In this document: in pieces, positions 12,003-23,187 of the stretch
Numbering within the stretch: position 1 is the stretch's first letter
Layout: every line of letters begins with the position of its first letter
Source of the DNA: Otatea glauca
Lineage: Eukaryota > Streptophyta > Magnoliopsida > Poales > Poaceae
Assembly (NCBI GenBank): GCA_036346275.1
Contig: CM070713.1
Coordinates: 58,957,567-59,021,566, forward strand
Direction: 5' to 3'
DNA length: 64,000 bases
Position numbers and translations under genes: made by a program
Notes under the pieces: generated by a model
Databases searched by the model: none
Told to the model about the DNA's origin: nothing
What the model saw: the letters and a program-made list of their open reading frames with translations, nothing else

Positions 12003-12214
12003 TCATATGAACCTCGCATCGAATAGTCCGGGTTCCCAACAGATCCAAGTGGAGAATGAAAGAGAGAGAGACACGTGTTTAGGAGAGCGAAAGCGGAAAT
12101 TCTTTATTACTAATGAATTCTGTGTACATGGGGACCTCTCCTCCTTTATAGCGCCTCTAGGGTTTCGGATAAGGACCACATGGGCCTGCGATGGGCTTTA
12201 GGTTTCTCAACACT
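12003..12214 (-). mobile_element. Copia copy A, 3' LTR (element on - strand)
   Basis: It matches the LTR at 18260-18475 and the copy B LTR at 49455-49678: cctcgcatcgaatagtccgg near the left edge and ggtttctcaaca at the right edge. The left terminus is degraded (catatgaacctc in place of tgttaaggaacctc). Next to the right edge, ctccccttgggcc is the complement of the polypurine tract that primes plus-strand synthesis, which fixes the element's orientation. Confidence 0.85.
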
Positions 12215-15200
12215 CCCCTTGGGCCCTTTGTCATGAGATGCATATGCCTCATTAAAACTCCAAAAACCCAGTGGGGAAAATACTTGGAGAAAGAGTACAT
12301 AGCATACGCTATTATGTTGCACGAATTGTTCATAAAACCTTACGCAAGAAAACTTCATGAAAAACTTGCTAAGGAAAAAGAGTACAATTCTCCCAACTTC
12401 AATTGCTAATCTTCGAGATTCATGTTGGGTATTCATAATTCATGCTCAGGATTCATGTGGGAGTATGTGACATATCTCCCCGAATCGTGACTCTAAGTCT
12501 CATCATCCCACCTTTCACGCACCTTTCAAAGGTAGATGTCGGGAGTGATTTAGTGAACAAATCTGCAAGATTTTCACATGACTTAGTATGCAATATCTTG
12601 ATCTCGCTCATCTTATGCAATTCATGAGCATAGAAGAACTTGGGGTTGATATGCTTCGTGAGATTGCTCTTCACATATCCCATTTGTGCTTGGGCAACAC
12701 AAGCTGCATTATCTTCATAAATTATTGTAGGAGTTTGCTCAATGTTCAAACCACATGACTTCTGGATGTGGTGAACCATTCTTCTGAGCCATGCACATTC
12801 ACGAGATGCTTCATACAAAGCGATGATTTCGAGTGGTTTGTCGACGCGAGACAAGAGTCCTTAGACGACTTCCAAGAAATTGCTGTTCCTCCACATAGGA
12901 AAACATAGCGCTTTGGGACTTGCCAAGTATGCGGTCCGATAAATACCAAAGATCGGCATAGCCAACCAAATTCAATTCATTATTTCTTCTAAAGAATGCA
13001 CTCGAGGTCTTTGCTTCCTTGGAGGTAGCTAAGATGTCCTTGATCCCTTCCAATGCCTTTTGGTGGGTTCTCAGACTGCATCGAGCTAGCAAATTCACAA
13101 ATAACACAATGTCCGGTCTAGTGCTATTCGCAAGGTACATGAGCGCCCAATTGCACTCAAATATGGGAATTCTGCTCCCGTGACTTCCTCCCCTCTTCTC
13201 TAGGTCTCAGATGGGTCTAGGTCCGCTTGGAGTGACCTTCCCACCATTGGAGTCTTCGCAGGATATGCCTTTCAAATCCAAACCTTTCCAACACTTTCTC
13301 GTGTAGGTTGATTGATGTACCAAGATTCCTCCTTGACATGTTCAAGCCGCAAGCCTAAACAAAACTTGGTTTTACCTAAATCTTTCATTTCAAACTCGAC
13401 TTCAAGTATGAGCATGCCTCTTCAATTTCTTCATCCGTCCCAATGATGTTCAAGTCATCTACATAGACGGAGATTATACTGTAATCCATTCGGGATCGCC
13501 AGATAAACACACATGGACAATCTTATTTGTTTGTGTAGCCTTTCTTGCAGAGAAAATCACTCAAGCGATTGTACCACATTTTTCCTGACTGCTTCAGCCC
13601 ATACAGTGATTTCTCCTATTTCACACTGTACAGGTTTCTATTTGCTCCATCTTGGTTCGGGATAGGAATTCCTTCCAGATTTCATGTATATCTCGAATCC
13701 AAGTTTCCATACAGGTATGCTGTGACAACATCCATTAGCTTCATTCTCAACTTCAAGTTGACTGCCATTGAGATCAAATATCTAAAGGTAATTCCTCCCA
13801 TGACCGGAGAATAGGTTTCTTCATAATCAACTCCAGGACGTTGAGTGAAACCTTGAGCTACAAGCCTTGCTTTGTACCTTATAACTTCGTTGTTTTCATT
13901 TCTTCCGAACAAAGACCCATTTGTGACCTACGGGTTTATATGGGAGGTAAAAGTGATACGGGCTCAAACACCTCTCTCTTGTTCAGAGACTAACTCGCGT
14001 GATTGCCTTTTTTCATTCTTCCCAATCTAGCCTTTTCTTGCACTCCTGCGAGATGCAGTGCTCGGATCATGATCAATGATCGAGGCAATCTTCTTTGCAA
14101 GTATGCATCAACGCTGGTCGTTGCTCTATCCAGGATTCTCCGTTATTACAAAGTTTATGGCCATTTCTTCATGGGGTGCTTCATGCACTTCTACTTACTC
14201 TTCACGCTTTTCCTATCGCAGAGCAAGTTCCTTTAGCTTTTCATCGCCTATGTGTGCGCACACATTATTTTCGGCGCTTCCTCGCAGTGGAAGATTCAAG
14301 TCTGGAATTGCCTTTTCCATTAGCTTCTTTCCAAAGGCTGTGTCTCAACTGCTCCTTCTTTCCTTGGGGCATTTTCGTGATTGGTTGTGGTAAGTCCTCT
14401 CGCCAGCTTTTCTCCGCACGCCTCCGGTACTTTGGGTTTGAGGAGCCGATTGCTCGTTCTTTTCTTTGAGGCCTCTCAACAGGTTGAGGGATACCTTCTA
14501 TTTTCTTTGGTATTTCCACCCTCTCTCGTGCATTTCTTGCTGGTACATGCGATTTAACCACGCCCTTCGGATCACAAAATGATCAGCAGTTTATTTGCTA
14601 AATTTGCAAATCGATTATCTTCTAGACTTCTTGATTTGCTTCATTAGTTCGGGGTCTTGTGCGGGATCCCAGTGGAATGCCATATGATTTCCCGCATTTT
14701 TCATCCAAAGGTTGATTTCTCCCCTAATGACGGAAACGATCCTCGCCAAAGATGCAATCGCCGACCGGGTCAGATGCAAGTCTCCAAATATGGGTTCCAA
14801 ATACCGATTATGGATGCACTCCCATAACCAACGATATCCCAGACTTCAAGAGAGGGCCCATTTCAAATCACCGAGGGGTGGTATAGGTACATATACCATA
14901 CACCCAAATTTTCTAAGATGGGAGATCTTCGATGATCCCGTGTACAAGTCGATAGGAGAATGGGTGTTGTAGGCCGATGGTCCAAATTGATAAGTGCCGC
15001 GTGCAGCAGATCGCGTCCCCAACAAGTGTTGGGCGTTACAACTCGCAAAGCGGTCCGGCAATGAACTTAATCCTCTTTATTAGTGTTTCGCTAGTCCATT
15101 CTGCGTATGGACGTGCGGTACTGAGTGCTCAATCGCTATCCTCGTTGCGTGCAATAATCATCAAATGCCTTTGAAGTAAATTCTCCGGCATTGTCCATTC

Positions 15201-16850
15201 CGATGGACTTCACGCGATGATCGTGGAAAGCATTCTTATTTCTTATGATCTCATGAGATCGCTTTGCAAAAGCATGGTTTCTTGTTGACAACAAGCATAC
15301 ATGCGACCATTTCGAGGAAGCATCGATGAGCACCATAAAGTATCGAAACGGCCCGACAGGGCTGAATCGGACCGCAAATATCCCCGGATGCGTTCCAGAA
15401 TGCAGGATTTCACTTTGCACTTTCATAACAGAGGGTCTAGTTATTAATTTCCGGTGGCACATGCAGGCACACAAAATCTTCATGATTCGGGAAATTTTTA
15501 ACATTTATGCCATGACCGTGAGTTGTTCACTATATTTCTCATCATTCTAAGACCAGGATGACCTAATCTACCATGCCATAAAGAAAATAATTCGAGCTTC
15601 TAAAACAGTCTTCAAGGAAGTATACACTTGGGTGCATGAATATTCGTGTAGTACAACCTGATTCATATGAGGGACATTTTTCTAATACCATTTTTCCACA
15701 TACCGCGTGCTTCACAATGCACAAATATTCTTTGCCATTTTCTTCATTGGTTTCTACGTGAAAACCATTGGCGCGTTGTCTTTAAAGCTTAAGAGAGTGC
15801 GAGTTGATTCGTGGTACAAAAGGGCTTCTTCAATTACCAAAGTTGTACCCATAGGCAATATAATAGTGGCTCTTCCGAGCCGATTACATATGAGTCGCCT
15901 CGCGATCGTAGTAATCTTTCAGCGTTCTTCGTGATCGATTGAAAGTATTTAGACTCTCTTAAGATGGTATTTGTTATGCTACTATAATTCCAATAAAACA
16001 GAGGCAAAATAATTCAAAATTGCTTGTAAAGGAAAGAATATCGAATAAAGAATAAATTGCGTATTTATTCATGAAAGAAGTATGCTCTTCTAGAGCTTAC
16101 AATTCATTATTCAAAGAAAATGCTAACAACCATAATCTAAAAGAAATGCGATTCATGCATTAACGGGCTTTGGACTTTCCTTGGCACAAACTTCTTTTTC
16201 ACCTTGTTTGCCCTTCTTTCTATGAATGGGCTTTCTCACCTTGTAGCATTGGCATTGACTTCGTGCATGCTGCTCGTCTGGTGGTCGAGACATAGTTCTT
16301 ATGCAGAACATCGTCTTGCGATTCCAAGAATTTGCATTACATCAATCGTTCGCTATACTCCTTGTATGCGCCCCGACGATAGCTGCGTGCACTGGATAGC
16401 ATTAGGTGGAAGGTAGAGAGAGTTTTCTCAATCTTCTCCTCATTAGTGATCTTCTTGCCACATAGGAGAGATTGGTACAAATTCGTGCAAGGCGTAATTG
16501 TACTCTGCCATCGCTCAAGTCTGCAAACCTCAGCGCACCCAATCTTGCTGCGTGCTTGGGCAAGATGGTGTACTTGAGCTTTCCGAACCGCTTCAAGTGC
16601 ACCAAAGCTCAAGTGCACTCTCCTCACCATATATTCATTCTTTAGAGTGGTTGAGAGATGGTGCCCGAGAAAATGCGTAGCTTGATCGCTCGCCAATGTA
16701 GATTTTGCGGCCCGCGAGGACCCTAGACCTATCGCGGAGCGAGCTTGCCCCCAAGAACGATCTTCACGTCCGATGCCCAAGTGAGATAGTTCTGACCGTG
16801 CGGGGCCAGTTCTTCAAACTCACGATTCACTATGCCAGACATCTGCATGA
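12215..16850 (-). pseudogene. Copia copy A gag-pol, degraded
   Basis: In minus-strand order the blocks are: gag with MQMSGIVNREFEEL near 16845-16800; a protease region near 15950 that has lost the DSGT active site through a deletion relative to copy B; integrase near 15504-15136 with LIDASSKWSHVCLLSTRNHA; reverse transcriptase near 13912-13682 with GVDYEETYSPVM; and RNase H near 13140-12453 with YEDNAACVAQAQMGYVKS and LADLFTKSLP. The zinc knuckle is not apparent. Order gag-protease-integrase-RT-RNase H defines Ty1-Copia. Many one-base differences from copy B break the frame, so no intact polyprotein remains as sequenced. Some breaks may be assembly error, but the protease deletion of about 60 bp looks real. 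Confidence 0.85.
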
Positions 16851-18259
16851 TTTCAAGATTCTGGTTTAGATTACTGCGTGTAATCTGATAGAAAATGGTT
16901 GCAAAAGCATAAAGATGCAGAAAATAAATACATGTGCATTGCATTATATAAAATAAAGCAAAGAATTCAAATTCATAAAGAAAATTCATAAAACAGAGAA
17001 ATAGAGCAAGAAAAATTAAAAACAGAGCCAAATAAATCTTCTTGATTTTCTGGCAATTTTTCAAAATTTTCTGCAATTTTTCTACGATTTTTCCTTTTTT
17101 TTTTTTCTTTTTTTTCTTTTCTTCCCAGCCGAGTGGCCTTTGGGCCACTTTCTTCTTCCTTTCTGGCCCAACCGACCACTGGGCCTTGCCTTTTTTTTTG
17201 GGCCGAAACGGCCCTGTGGGTCGCGCTCTTCTTGCTTGCCAAAGCGCAGCGGCTGGGGCTAGGTTTTCCCAGCGCCACTCTGAAGCCGCCTCTTGCAGAC
17301 CAATCGCGCCGCCTCGCCTCTTGCTGCCCACGCCGCCTCCTTCTTGCTGCAGTAGCGGCGGCGATGCTTCGAGCACTCTTGCGGGCGAGGCGGTCGGCGG
17401 CGGGGCGCTATGCTCCTTGCGCGGCGACGGCTTCGAGCCAAAGGCGGCTGCGAGCCGGCCGAGAGACAGTTTCGCCGCCGGAGGCCGAGGCGGCCGCGGC
17501 GCGACAAGCATGTGGCTTCGAGCCGAACCGAAGCGGGCAAGGCGGTGGCGCACACAGCCGTCCGGCGAGGCGGAAGCGCCGCCGGCCGCTGAAGGTGACG
17601 CGGCGCGCGAATCGATTTCAGTCGGCCGGCGAGGCGGCACGCACTGGCGGCGCCGCTTTCGCACATGGGCGCGGCGCGGCGCGCCGCGGAGTCGCGGGCG
17701 TTTCGCGTCGTGGGCGTTCGCCGGCGCCGGCGCGCTGAGTATGAGCGAACGGCGGCGTGTCCGTGAGGCCGTGGCGACGCGCGCGGTGGCCGCTTCGTCG
17801 CGGCGTGGGTGCGCTTTTGCGCTGCGCATGGAGTCTGCGGCCGATGCGCCGGCGGCGCGCGCCGCGTCAAGGCCATCGGCGGCGGGCGGCTTTAGCGGGA
17901 AGGCGCGGCGGCGCAAGGGCCTGTGGCCGACGGTGGCGCCGCCGCGAGCCGTGAACGCCGAGGCGGCGGCCGACGGTTGCGCGCGCCGCTGAGGCGGCGT
18001 CGGTTGCGGCCGCGGCGCTTTACCGCAGGCGCCACAGATCGTGGTTTTTTTTCTTTTCTGCGATGAACAAGAAAGAATGTGTCAGAAGCGTTAGTAGTTT
18101 TCGAGCGATCGCGTGTAGCCGTACACGTGACGAAAGCGGTACAAAATTCAGAGGATAGATGCATGCGAAGAAAACGACAAGCGCTTAGATTCAATCTCCA
18201 AAATCCTACCTTTCACCTTTTCAATTCTCGATCTCCGTAGAGCAATTCGTACGATAACG
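16851..18259 (-). mobile_element. Copia copy A 5' leader with GC-rich block
   Basis: This lies between the 5' LTR and gag. The gag-proximal 300 bp is AT-rich and matches copy B (54461-54730). From about 17130 to 18010 the base composition changes sharply to very GC-rich, with GCGGCG/CGCCGC runs, and the sequence is open on both strands. On the minus strand a 395-codon frame (17916-16729) runs from this block through the AT-rich part into gag in frame. The product is Arg/Ala/Pro-rich low complexity with no domain I recognise, so this may be a captured GC-rich gene fragment or chance openness. Confidence 0.6.
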
Positions 18260-18475
18260 TGTTAAGGAACCTCGCTTATCGAATAGTCCGGTTCCCAACG
18301 ATCCAAGTGGAGAATGTAAAGAGAGAGAGACACGTGTTTAGTGGAGAGCGGAAGGAAATTCTTTATTACTAATGAATTCAGTGTATACATGGGACCCCTC
18401 CTCCTTTTTATAGCGCCTCTAGGGTTTCGCATAAGGGACCACATGGGCTGCGATGGGCTTTAGGGTTTCTCAACA
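18260..18475 (-). mobile_element. Copia copy A, 5' LTR
   Basis: A 216-bp LTR, TG start (tgttaaggaacctcgc) and CA end (gggtttctcaaca). The 5 bp beyond it, ggcac (18476-18480), compares with ggcat just left of the other LTR (about 11999-12003), a plausible target duplication. A minus-strand TATA box (TATAAAAAG) lies at 18404-18412 and would drive the element leftward. Confidence 0.85.
18404..18412 (-). promoter_or_regulatory. TATA box of Copia copy A 5' LTR
   Basis: The plus strand reads ctttttata, giving TATAAAAAG on the minus strand. The same site is present at 49602-49610 in the copy B LTR. The position within a short LTR fits a Copia promoter. Confidence 0.6.
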
Positions 18476-19682
18476 GGCACCACCATTATTGGCGAATCAT
18501 TGGTTTCCGTTTGAGCTTTTTGAGCCCGTCCAAACAATTAAGTCAACAACCAAAGGACATACCACACATCGATCGATCATGGCCTCGTGCCTAACCCAGC
18601 AAAATGCTATTGGGCGAAGCCGGTCCTTGGACCATTTGGGCCTACAACGAAGACCTGACAATAAAAACTCATGTAAATTTTTTAAAAATTCATGAATAAT
18701 CACAAAATAGCCCAAAAACCTCTGAACCAGCTTGGGGCCGGCTGCTCCACCCTAGTTGGGCGCCTTCCCGCAAGACGGCGTTCCATATGCGGACAGGGTG
18801 CTTGCGGGGTTTATATGTACAATGATTCTTCTAAACTTGTATAGTTGTTTGCTTGCTGGGTAATGGCCTACTGGGTAGCTTGCCGCCCGGACACCCTTGG
18901 AGGACTATTCCTGGGCTTGTGTAACCAGGCGACCGACCAGAGCCCTAGCCCATATACTTTATACATAAGTATCTGCATCAGGAATTTCAGATTGAAGGGC
19001 ATAGTAGATACTAGCATCTTGGACGCGGCGTGCCATGCATGCCATGCGCGCCCGCCTTCCACACGCAGAAAGTTGAGTTTTTTTCGGAAAAAGTTAAACT
19101 TAATGGTAAAAAAAGCGGAAGAAATATATGTTTTTTTCTAGAAGAAGGATCCGACGCTTTTTCTTGACGGAAAAGGACCTAAACGTAATTTTGATTCTGT
19201 GGGAAAGGACCCGAGCGCAAGCAGAAAACGCATAAAGGACTTAAGTGTGATATATATTTTTTTGAAAAAGGGACCTATTCAGAACGTAAAAGGACCTAGA
19301 TGTAATTTTTTTATGGAAAAGGACCCGAGCGCAAGCCTTAAAAACGCATAAAGGGCCAAATCAGAATATATATTCTTTTCGAAGAAAGACTGTTTATAAT
19401 TTTTTTTACGAACAAGGACCTGATTGTAATTTTTTTTTTGTAAAAAAGGACCTATCCGTAAATAAAAAAGGACCTATCCATAAATATTTCCGCGAGCCGA
19501 GCCGGCTCCGACGACACGTGGCTGCTCTCCCCATCCAGGGATTCTTCCAGGTATAGTAGGGTTATTATTATATTTGAACAAGGCCCTAGAAAAGGAGCCA
19601 CTCACTCAAGTGGGCAGCCCATTACATTGGCCTAAGCCATCAGCCAGGCCAGGCTCCTCGCGCGGCGCCGTCACGATCGCGA
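18476..19682. repeat. Unassigned region with degenerate ggaccta tandem repeats
   Basis: From 18476 to 19060 nothing is recognised. From 19135 to 19490 the phrases aaaaggacctaaacgtaatt, aaaggacccgagcgcaagc and aaaacgcataaagg recur irregularly several times, ending in two adjacent aaaaggacctatccgtaaat-like units. These look like the inverted counterpart of the units at 3590-4080. No coding potential was supported. Confidence 0.45.
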
Positions 19683-20792
19683 GCTCGTGGCTCATGACTT
19701 TTCTTCTCCTCGACAGTTCTATGGTTATCTTTCTCCGAATTCTGAAGCGAGCGCAGCCGTCGCCGCAGTTTGCCCAATCAAGCGTTCGGAGAACTAAGAT
19801 GCTCTGAAAGGTGCATTTTTTTGCCGGGGCGGCAGAAAGATTGCTTAACGCTGCATTTTCATACATCCCCAACCAACTCTCTTTCAATTTCTTCAATTTT
19901 CAATGGTTCTATTTGAATTTCCCCTATTTACACTGCTAAATACCCTCTCTCGGTGCAACGGCTACACTATCTATTTCTCTCTCTCTCATTTACTATTTCT
20001 TGTGAGACACTGAGAGGATCAAGAAGGGGACCTCCGTTATTTGTTTGGATTATGTAGCTTTGCACTTATTTCCTAACGATGTTTTGTGTTTTCTAGTTTC
20101 AGAACCTTTTTCACACATTATCTCGTTGAATTGTTCATGGATTCGTTTACCTACTGCTTAAATTTCTATTCAATTCTCAAAATCCAAGTGCTTTTGTTCC
20201 TTATCTAGTCCCATACTTTATATTGTTATGTTGCACACCATCCGTCCAAATTTATAGGATATATTTTTCAAATGGTTTTATCCATAAATATATGGCATAT
20301 TTAATGTTCCAATATAAAAATTAGTGTGATGTTTCATTTTATACTCCTAATAAATATTCATAATTACTTATATTCTCTACCTATGTGCAGTGAATATAGT
20401 GTTTAGAGATAATAATTAGGGGTAATCTAATCCTTTTTAATATCTTATTGGCCTATGTACCAAGAGAATACGTCCTATAAACTTAGAATGAGGAAGCCAT
20501 ATGTTGTCTAGAAAACATTTACTTGGATGTGAAAAAAGGAAACAAGTAGAGGAGCTTGTAGAATCACAAAAGGGCGCCATTGACAAATTTTTAAGATTAA
20601 TACAAATTCTTCTAACAATCCTTAGTAATTGGATGCAGGTAATGCTAAAGGACAAGCTAACGCATATTTATACTAGGAAAATTCTATCAGTGAGGATGAT
20701 AATAATTTGACTGGTCATGAAAACTTAGATAATTCGTCTAATACAGATTCTTTATGTGTTGATGAACAACTAATTTACGCTACGGATATCTT
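19683..20792 (+). pseudogene. hAT (TTF-type finger) transposase N-terminal fragment, copy 1
   Basis: This is the first of two 1.1-kb direct repeats. A non-coding leader with an intron-like end (gtgttttctag) precedes coding near 20500: RKHLLGCEKRKQVEELVES and QKGAIDKF. After a frame change come NAKGQANAYLY and GHENLDNSSNTDSLCVDEQ. This is the N-terminal linker of plant TTF-type zinc-finger/hAT-dimerisation proteins. It breaks off at the phrase acgctacggatatct, where a different sequence begins. A Stowaway-like MITE sits in the leader (20238-20496). Fragment only, with a frameshift and an in-frame stop. Confidence 0.7.
20238..20496. mobile_element. Stowaway-like MITE in repeat copy 1
   Basis: The left end reads catccgtccaaatttatagg. 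The right end, reverse-complemented, reads cttcctcattctaagtttat, the typical Stowaway-type inverted ends. Copy 2 (about 23770-23998) keeps the right end as accgagggagta but has lost the left end, so the MITE predates the duplication. Confidence 0.5.
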
Positions 20793-20801
20793 AGGAGCGG
20801 A

Positions 20802-21299
20802 TTGTCGATAGGGCGAGGCGGTTGGCTTGCCTTATCACCTGCCGGGGGCGCGGAGACGTCGGCGGACGCAGACACCACGCCCCCTGCGGCCCAAAGACTC
20901 GCCCCTACCCCACCGGTGCCTTGTTATGCTCCCACGCAAAGAACGGTGGGGGACAGTAATGAGGAGGCTCCTTCCTCGCCTCGCCCTACCCCGGCGGTTC
21001 TCATTACGCCCCACGCAGCAAAAGAATGGACAAGCAATGAGGAGAGCTCTCTCGCCGCTTTCGCGCCCAAAGAGACTCAGGGTGGTTTCGACGACCCTGC
21101 GGACGTCGAGTTCGACCTGGAGGAGTACCTATTGACCGACTATCTCTCCCCCTCTCGGCTCGGGAGCGCCGCTCAGACACGCCGGTCACCGCCACACCAC
21201 TTACCCTTGCGCCGCAGGCCGGCTAGGAGGGACGTTCTTTCATTGCCGCCACTCACGCACTCCCACGGGCGGCATCGGAGGCGTGGCGTGATTGACTAG
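20802..21299 (+). CDS. Proline/alanine-rich open frame at the start of the MULE-like module
   Basis: A 165-codon frame in GC-rich sequence. The first 90 residues are low-complexity Pro/Ala/Thr. A middle acidic segment reads DVEFDLEEYLL, and the C-terminus is Arg/His-rich (THSHGRHRRRGVID) before the stop. I do not recognise a domain. The basic tail and the position at the head of a module that ends in a MULE-type terminus make a degraded transposase C-terminus possible, but this is a guess. The start is uncertain because the frame opens only about 10 bp after the junction with the hAT fragment. Confidence 0.3.
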   Translation: MSIGRGGWLALSPAGGAETSADADTTPPAAQRLAPTPPVPCYAPTQRTVGDSNEEAPSSPRPTPAVLITPHAAKEWTSNEESSLAAFAPKETQGGFDDPADVEFDLEEYLLTDYLSPSRLGSAAQTRRSPPHHLPLRRRPARRDVLSLPPLTHSHGRHRRRGVID

Positions 21300-21737
21300 T
21301 TGTACTGCACGTATTTTTGTAATGCCTTCACGCTCAAAGCAACATATTGTATAACTGTCTGAGTTAGTAACATGAGTGCCTTCTCACTTTAAATTGTGGA
21401 AATCCATGTATGTTTTATTAATTGTGCTATCATCGCTTAACCTTTGTCACACGACGTGACAACACACCAACGCCTGCGGCACGACGCCTCTACATAGGGC
21501 TGTCGCCTCATTCGGCGATCGCCCATATCTCCGCGATATTCGCCTTTATAACATTCGCTTCGTCGCGGTCTCTAAGAGAGAATAGAAGAGAGGAGGGAGG
21601 AGAGAAAAATAAGTGCAGGACCAATCGAAAATGCCGAGGCGTGCAAGTAGAAGGGGAAAGCAAAGGAAGAAGGAAGTGCATGTCCGCGCAATTTAGCATA
21701 CCAATATCTCTTCCTATCTCATGGAGCTGTAGCACCG

Positions 21738-22176
21738 ATGTGTATATGCGAAGATCCTTACAGGTTTGTCCGCTCTTTAGAAATTCCAACTTGGAAGAGA
21801 AGGTATTGGAAGTGTCGCAACTATGCCTTCAATTCGCCGGAGAAGAGCCTGAAGGATCGCCACATGGTAACAATCGTACGTGTTACATAATATTTGTGAA
21901 TGAAACTTTGCTAATTTACGTTTCGTGCAGTCACCTCCGCCACTATGTGAATTTGAGCAGTGGTTTGATACGAAGATCAACCTCAAGATCAAAGGCTTTG
22001 ATCAAGCCAATTGGCAGGAGGAGTTCACGCAGCAGCTTCAAGAGCAGCGTGATGCCGCACGCGAGGAGGCACGTAGGAAGGAAGCAGAGGAGAAGGAGGC
22101 CGAGAGAGAGAGGAAATGAGAGAGGGCGCGGCGTGCCAGAGAAGCCCCACCGGAGACATGGGCGAATGGGAAGTGA
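21738..22176 (+). CDS. GRF-type zinc-finger-like protein carried in a MULE-like module
   Basis: Two exons can be read. Exon 1 ends at 21866 and gives MCICEDPYRFVRSLEIP and then RRYWKCRNYAFNSPEKS. The CxC, aromatic and WKCRNY spacing resembles plant GRF-type zinc fingers. A 64-bp intron (21867-21930, GT..GCAG) joins in frame to exon 2: SPPPLCEFEQWFDTKI, then a charged coiled-coil-like tail (EEARRKEAEEKEAERERK). A TGA at 22117 ends the frame. A one-base correction there would extend it through RARRAREAPPETWANGK to the TGA at 22174, so a sequencing indel is likely. The 5' start is not fixed. Proteins of this shape are common in grass repeats; the function is unknown. Confidence 0.5.
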
Positions 22177-22308
22177 CCTCGAAGCACTCAGTAGACGTTT
22201 AGTTTTAACTTTTATTTTCCTTGTTCGTGGTACTCCATTCAGTTTTAAGCTGTAATAAAGAGTGTGCCCTACCTTATTTTCCGCAGTAAGCTACGATTCA
22301 ACCTTCGT

Positions 22309-22550
22309 TATGATATTTTACGGGCTGCCGAAAAGGCTTAAGCGTTTCATTGTTGCCTCGACCATAATATTTTGGGTTATTGCACTGGCAGAATTAATAT
22401 GCAAAGCAAGGTGTACATAAAATATTTTCTCACCATATGGTAGTGCATATATCGAAGAGCAAACCTGGCCTGTTCTCCCTACTTTGGTACATTTGAACAT
22501 GATATTTCGCGGGATGCCGAAAAGGCTTAAGTGTGTCATGCAACTGAGGC
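22309..22550. repeat. Direct repeat pair downstream of the zinc-finger gene
   Basis: The phrase tgatattttacgggctgccg..aaaaggcttaag (22311-22343) recurs at 22500-22531 as tgatatttcgcgggatgccg..aaaaggcttaag. From 22700 to 22925, phrases such as gtaaatc.atact and ttaaagat recur loosely in AT-rich sequence. No gene is seen between 22180 and 22985. Confidence 0.5.
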
Positions 22551-23187
22551 TACTTACAGTCATTTGGTTTATTCAACTTAGCTCATTCCTATTTTTTTTT
22601 TGCAAAAATGGGACACCTAACACTCTACAAATGTCAGGATTTTTTGAGCCATGGTTTGTATAGTTTGTTCATAATACGACTTCGAGTCACTTACATATGA
22701 AATATGTCAGTAAATCGATACTACGGTGTATCAATAATTTAAAGATTAGTGCTTTTAACTTATAGTATATTTTGGCCAATACATAAAAAATATTACAGTA
22801 AATCAATACTAAGAGGCATCACGTACTTAAAGATCGGTATTTTCTTTAAAATTTATTTATAATCAGTAATACGAGGTTTTAAGTATTTAAAGATATAAAA
22901 TATTAAAATATATCAGTACTATGACCATTTTCATTATTTCCCTCCTATTGATTATTCTCAGAAATGAAATTAGGAATTAAAATTACAAAAAAAAATTACC
23001 TGTCGCCCCATAGTGGGGCGAGGGCGATTTATTCTTGCCGTTAAACGGCTGTTAGATTGGGCACCTATCGCCCAGTGCTGGGACGATCGCCCAGTACTGA
23101 GGCGACAGGCGACCAAACCTGCGATTTTTCAACCCTAACGTCTATTTTTGAAAAAAAAATAAAAAAAAATATTAAAGAAAAAAAATC

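Larger units (their letters stand above)
20793..23187 (+). mobile_element. MULE-like module between the two hAT-fragment repeats
   Basis: It carries the Pro-rich frame and the zinc-finger gene, and ends in a GC-motif block (22995-23115, with cgccccatagtggggcgag, cctatcgcccagtgctggg and actgaggcgacaggcgacc). An A-rich terminus (ttgaaaaaaaaataaaaaa.. attaaagaaaaaaaa) follows. This is the arrangement seen at the MULE end near 1920-2131. Similar GGCGA motifs lie upstream of the zinc-finger gene (21495-21545). The left TIR was not identified, and the target duplication could not be read because the flanks are repeats. Confidence 0.45.

Noticed and set aside
17042..17992. 316-codon plus-strand open frame in the GC-rich Copia leader
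   Set aside because: It is open because the block is GC-rich. It starts in a poly-T encoded Phe run, has no domain, and opposes the retrotransposon's own direction.
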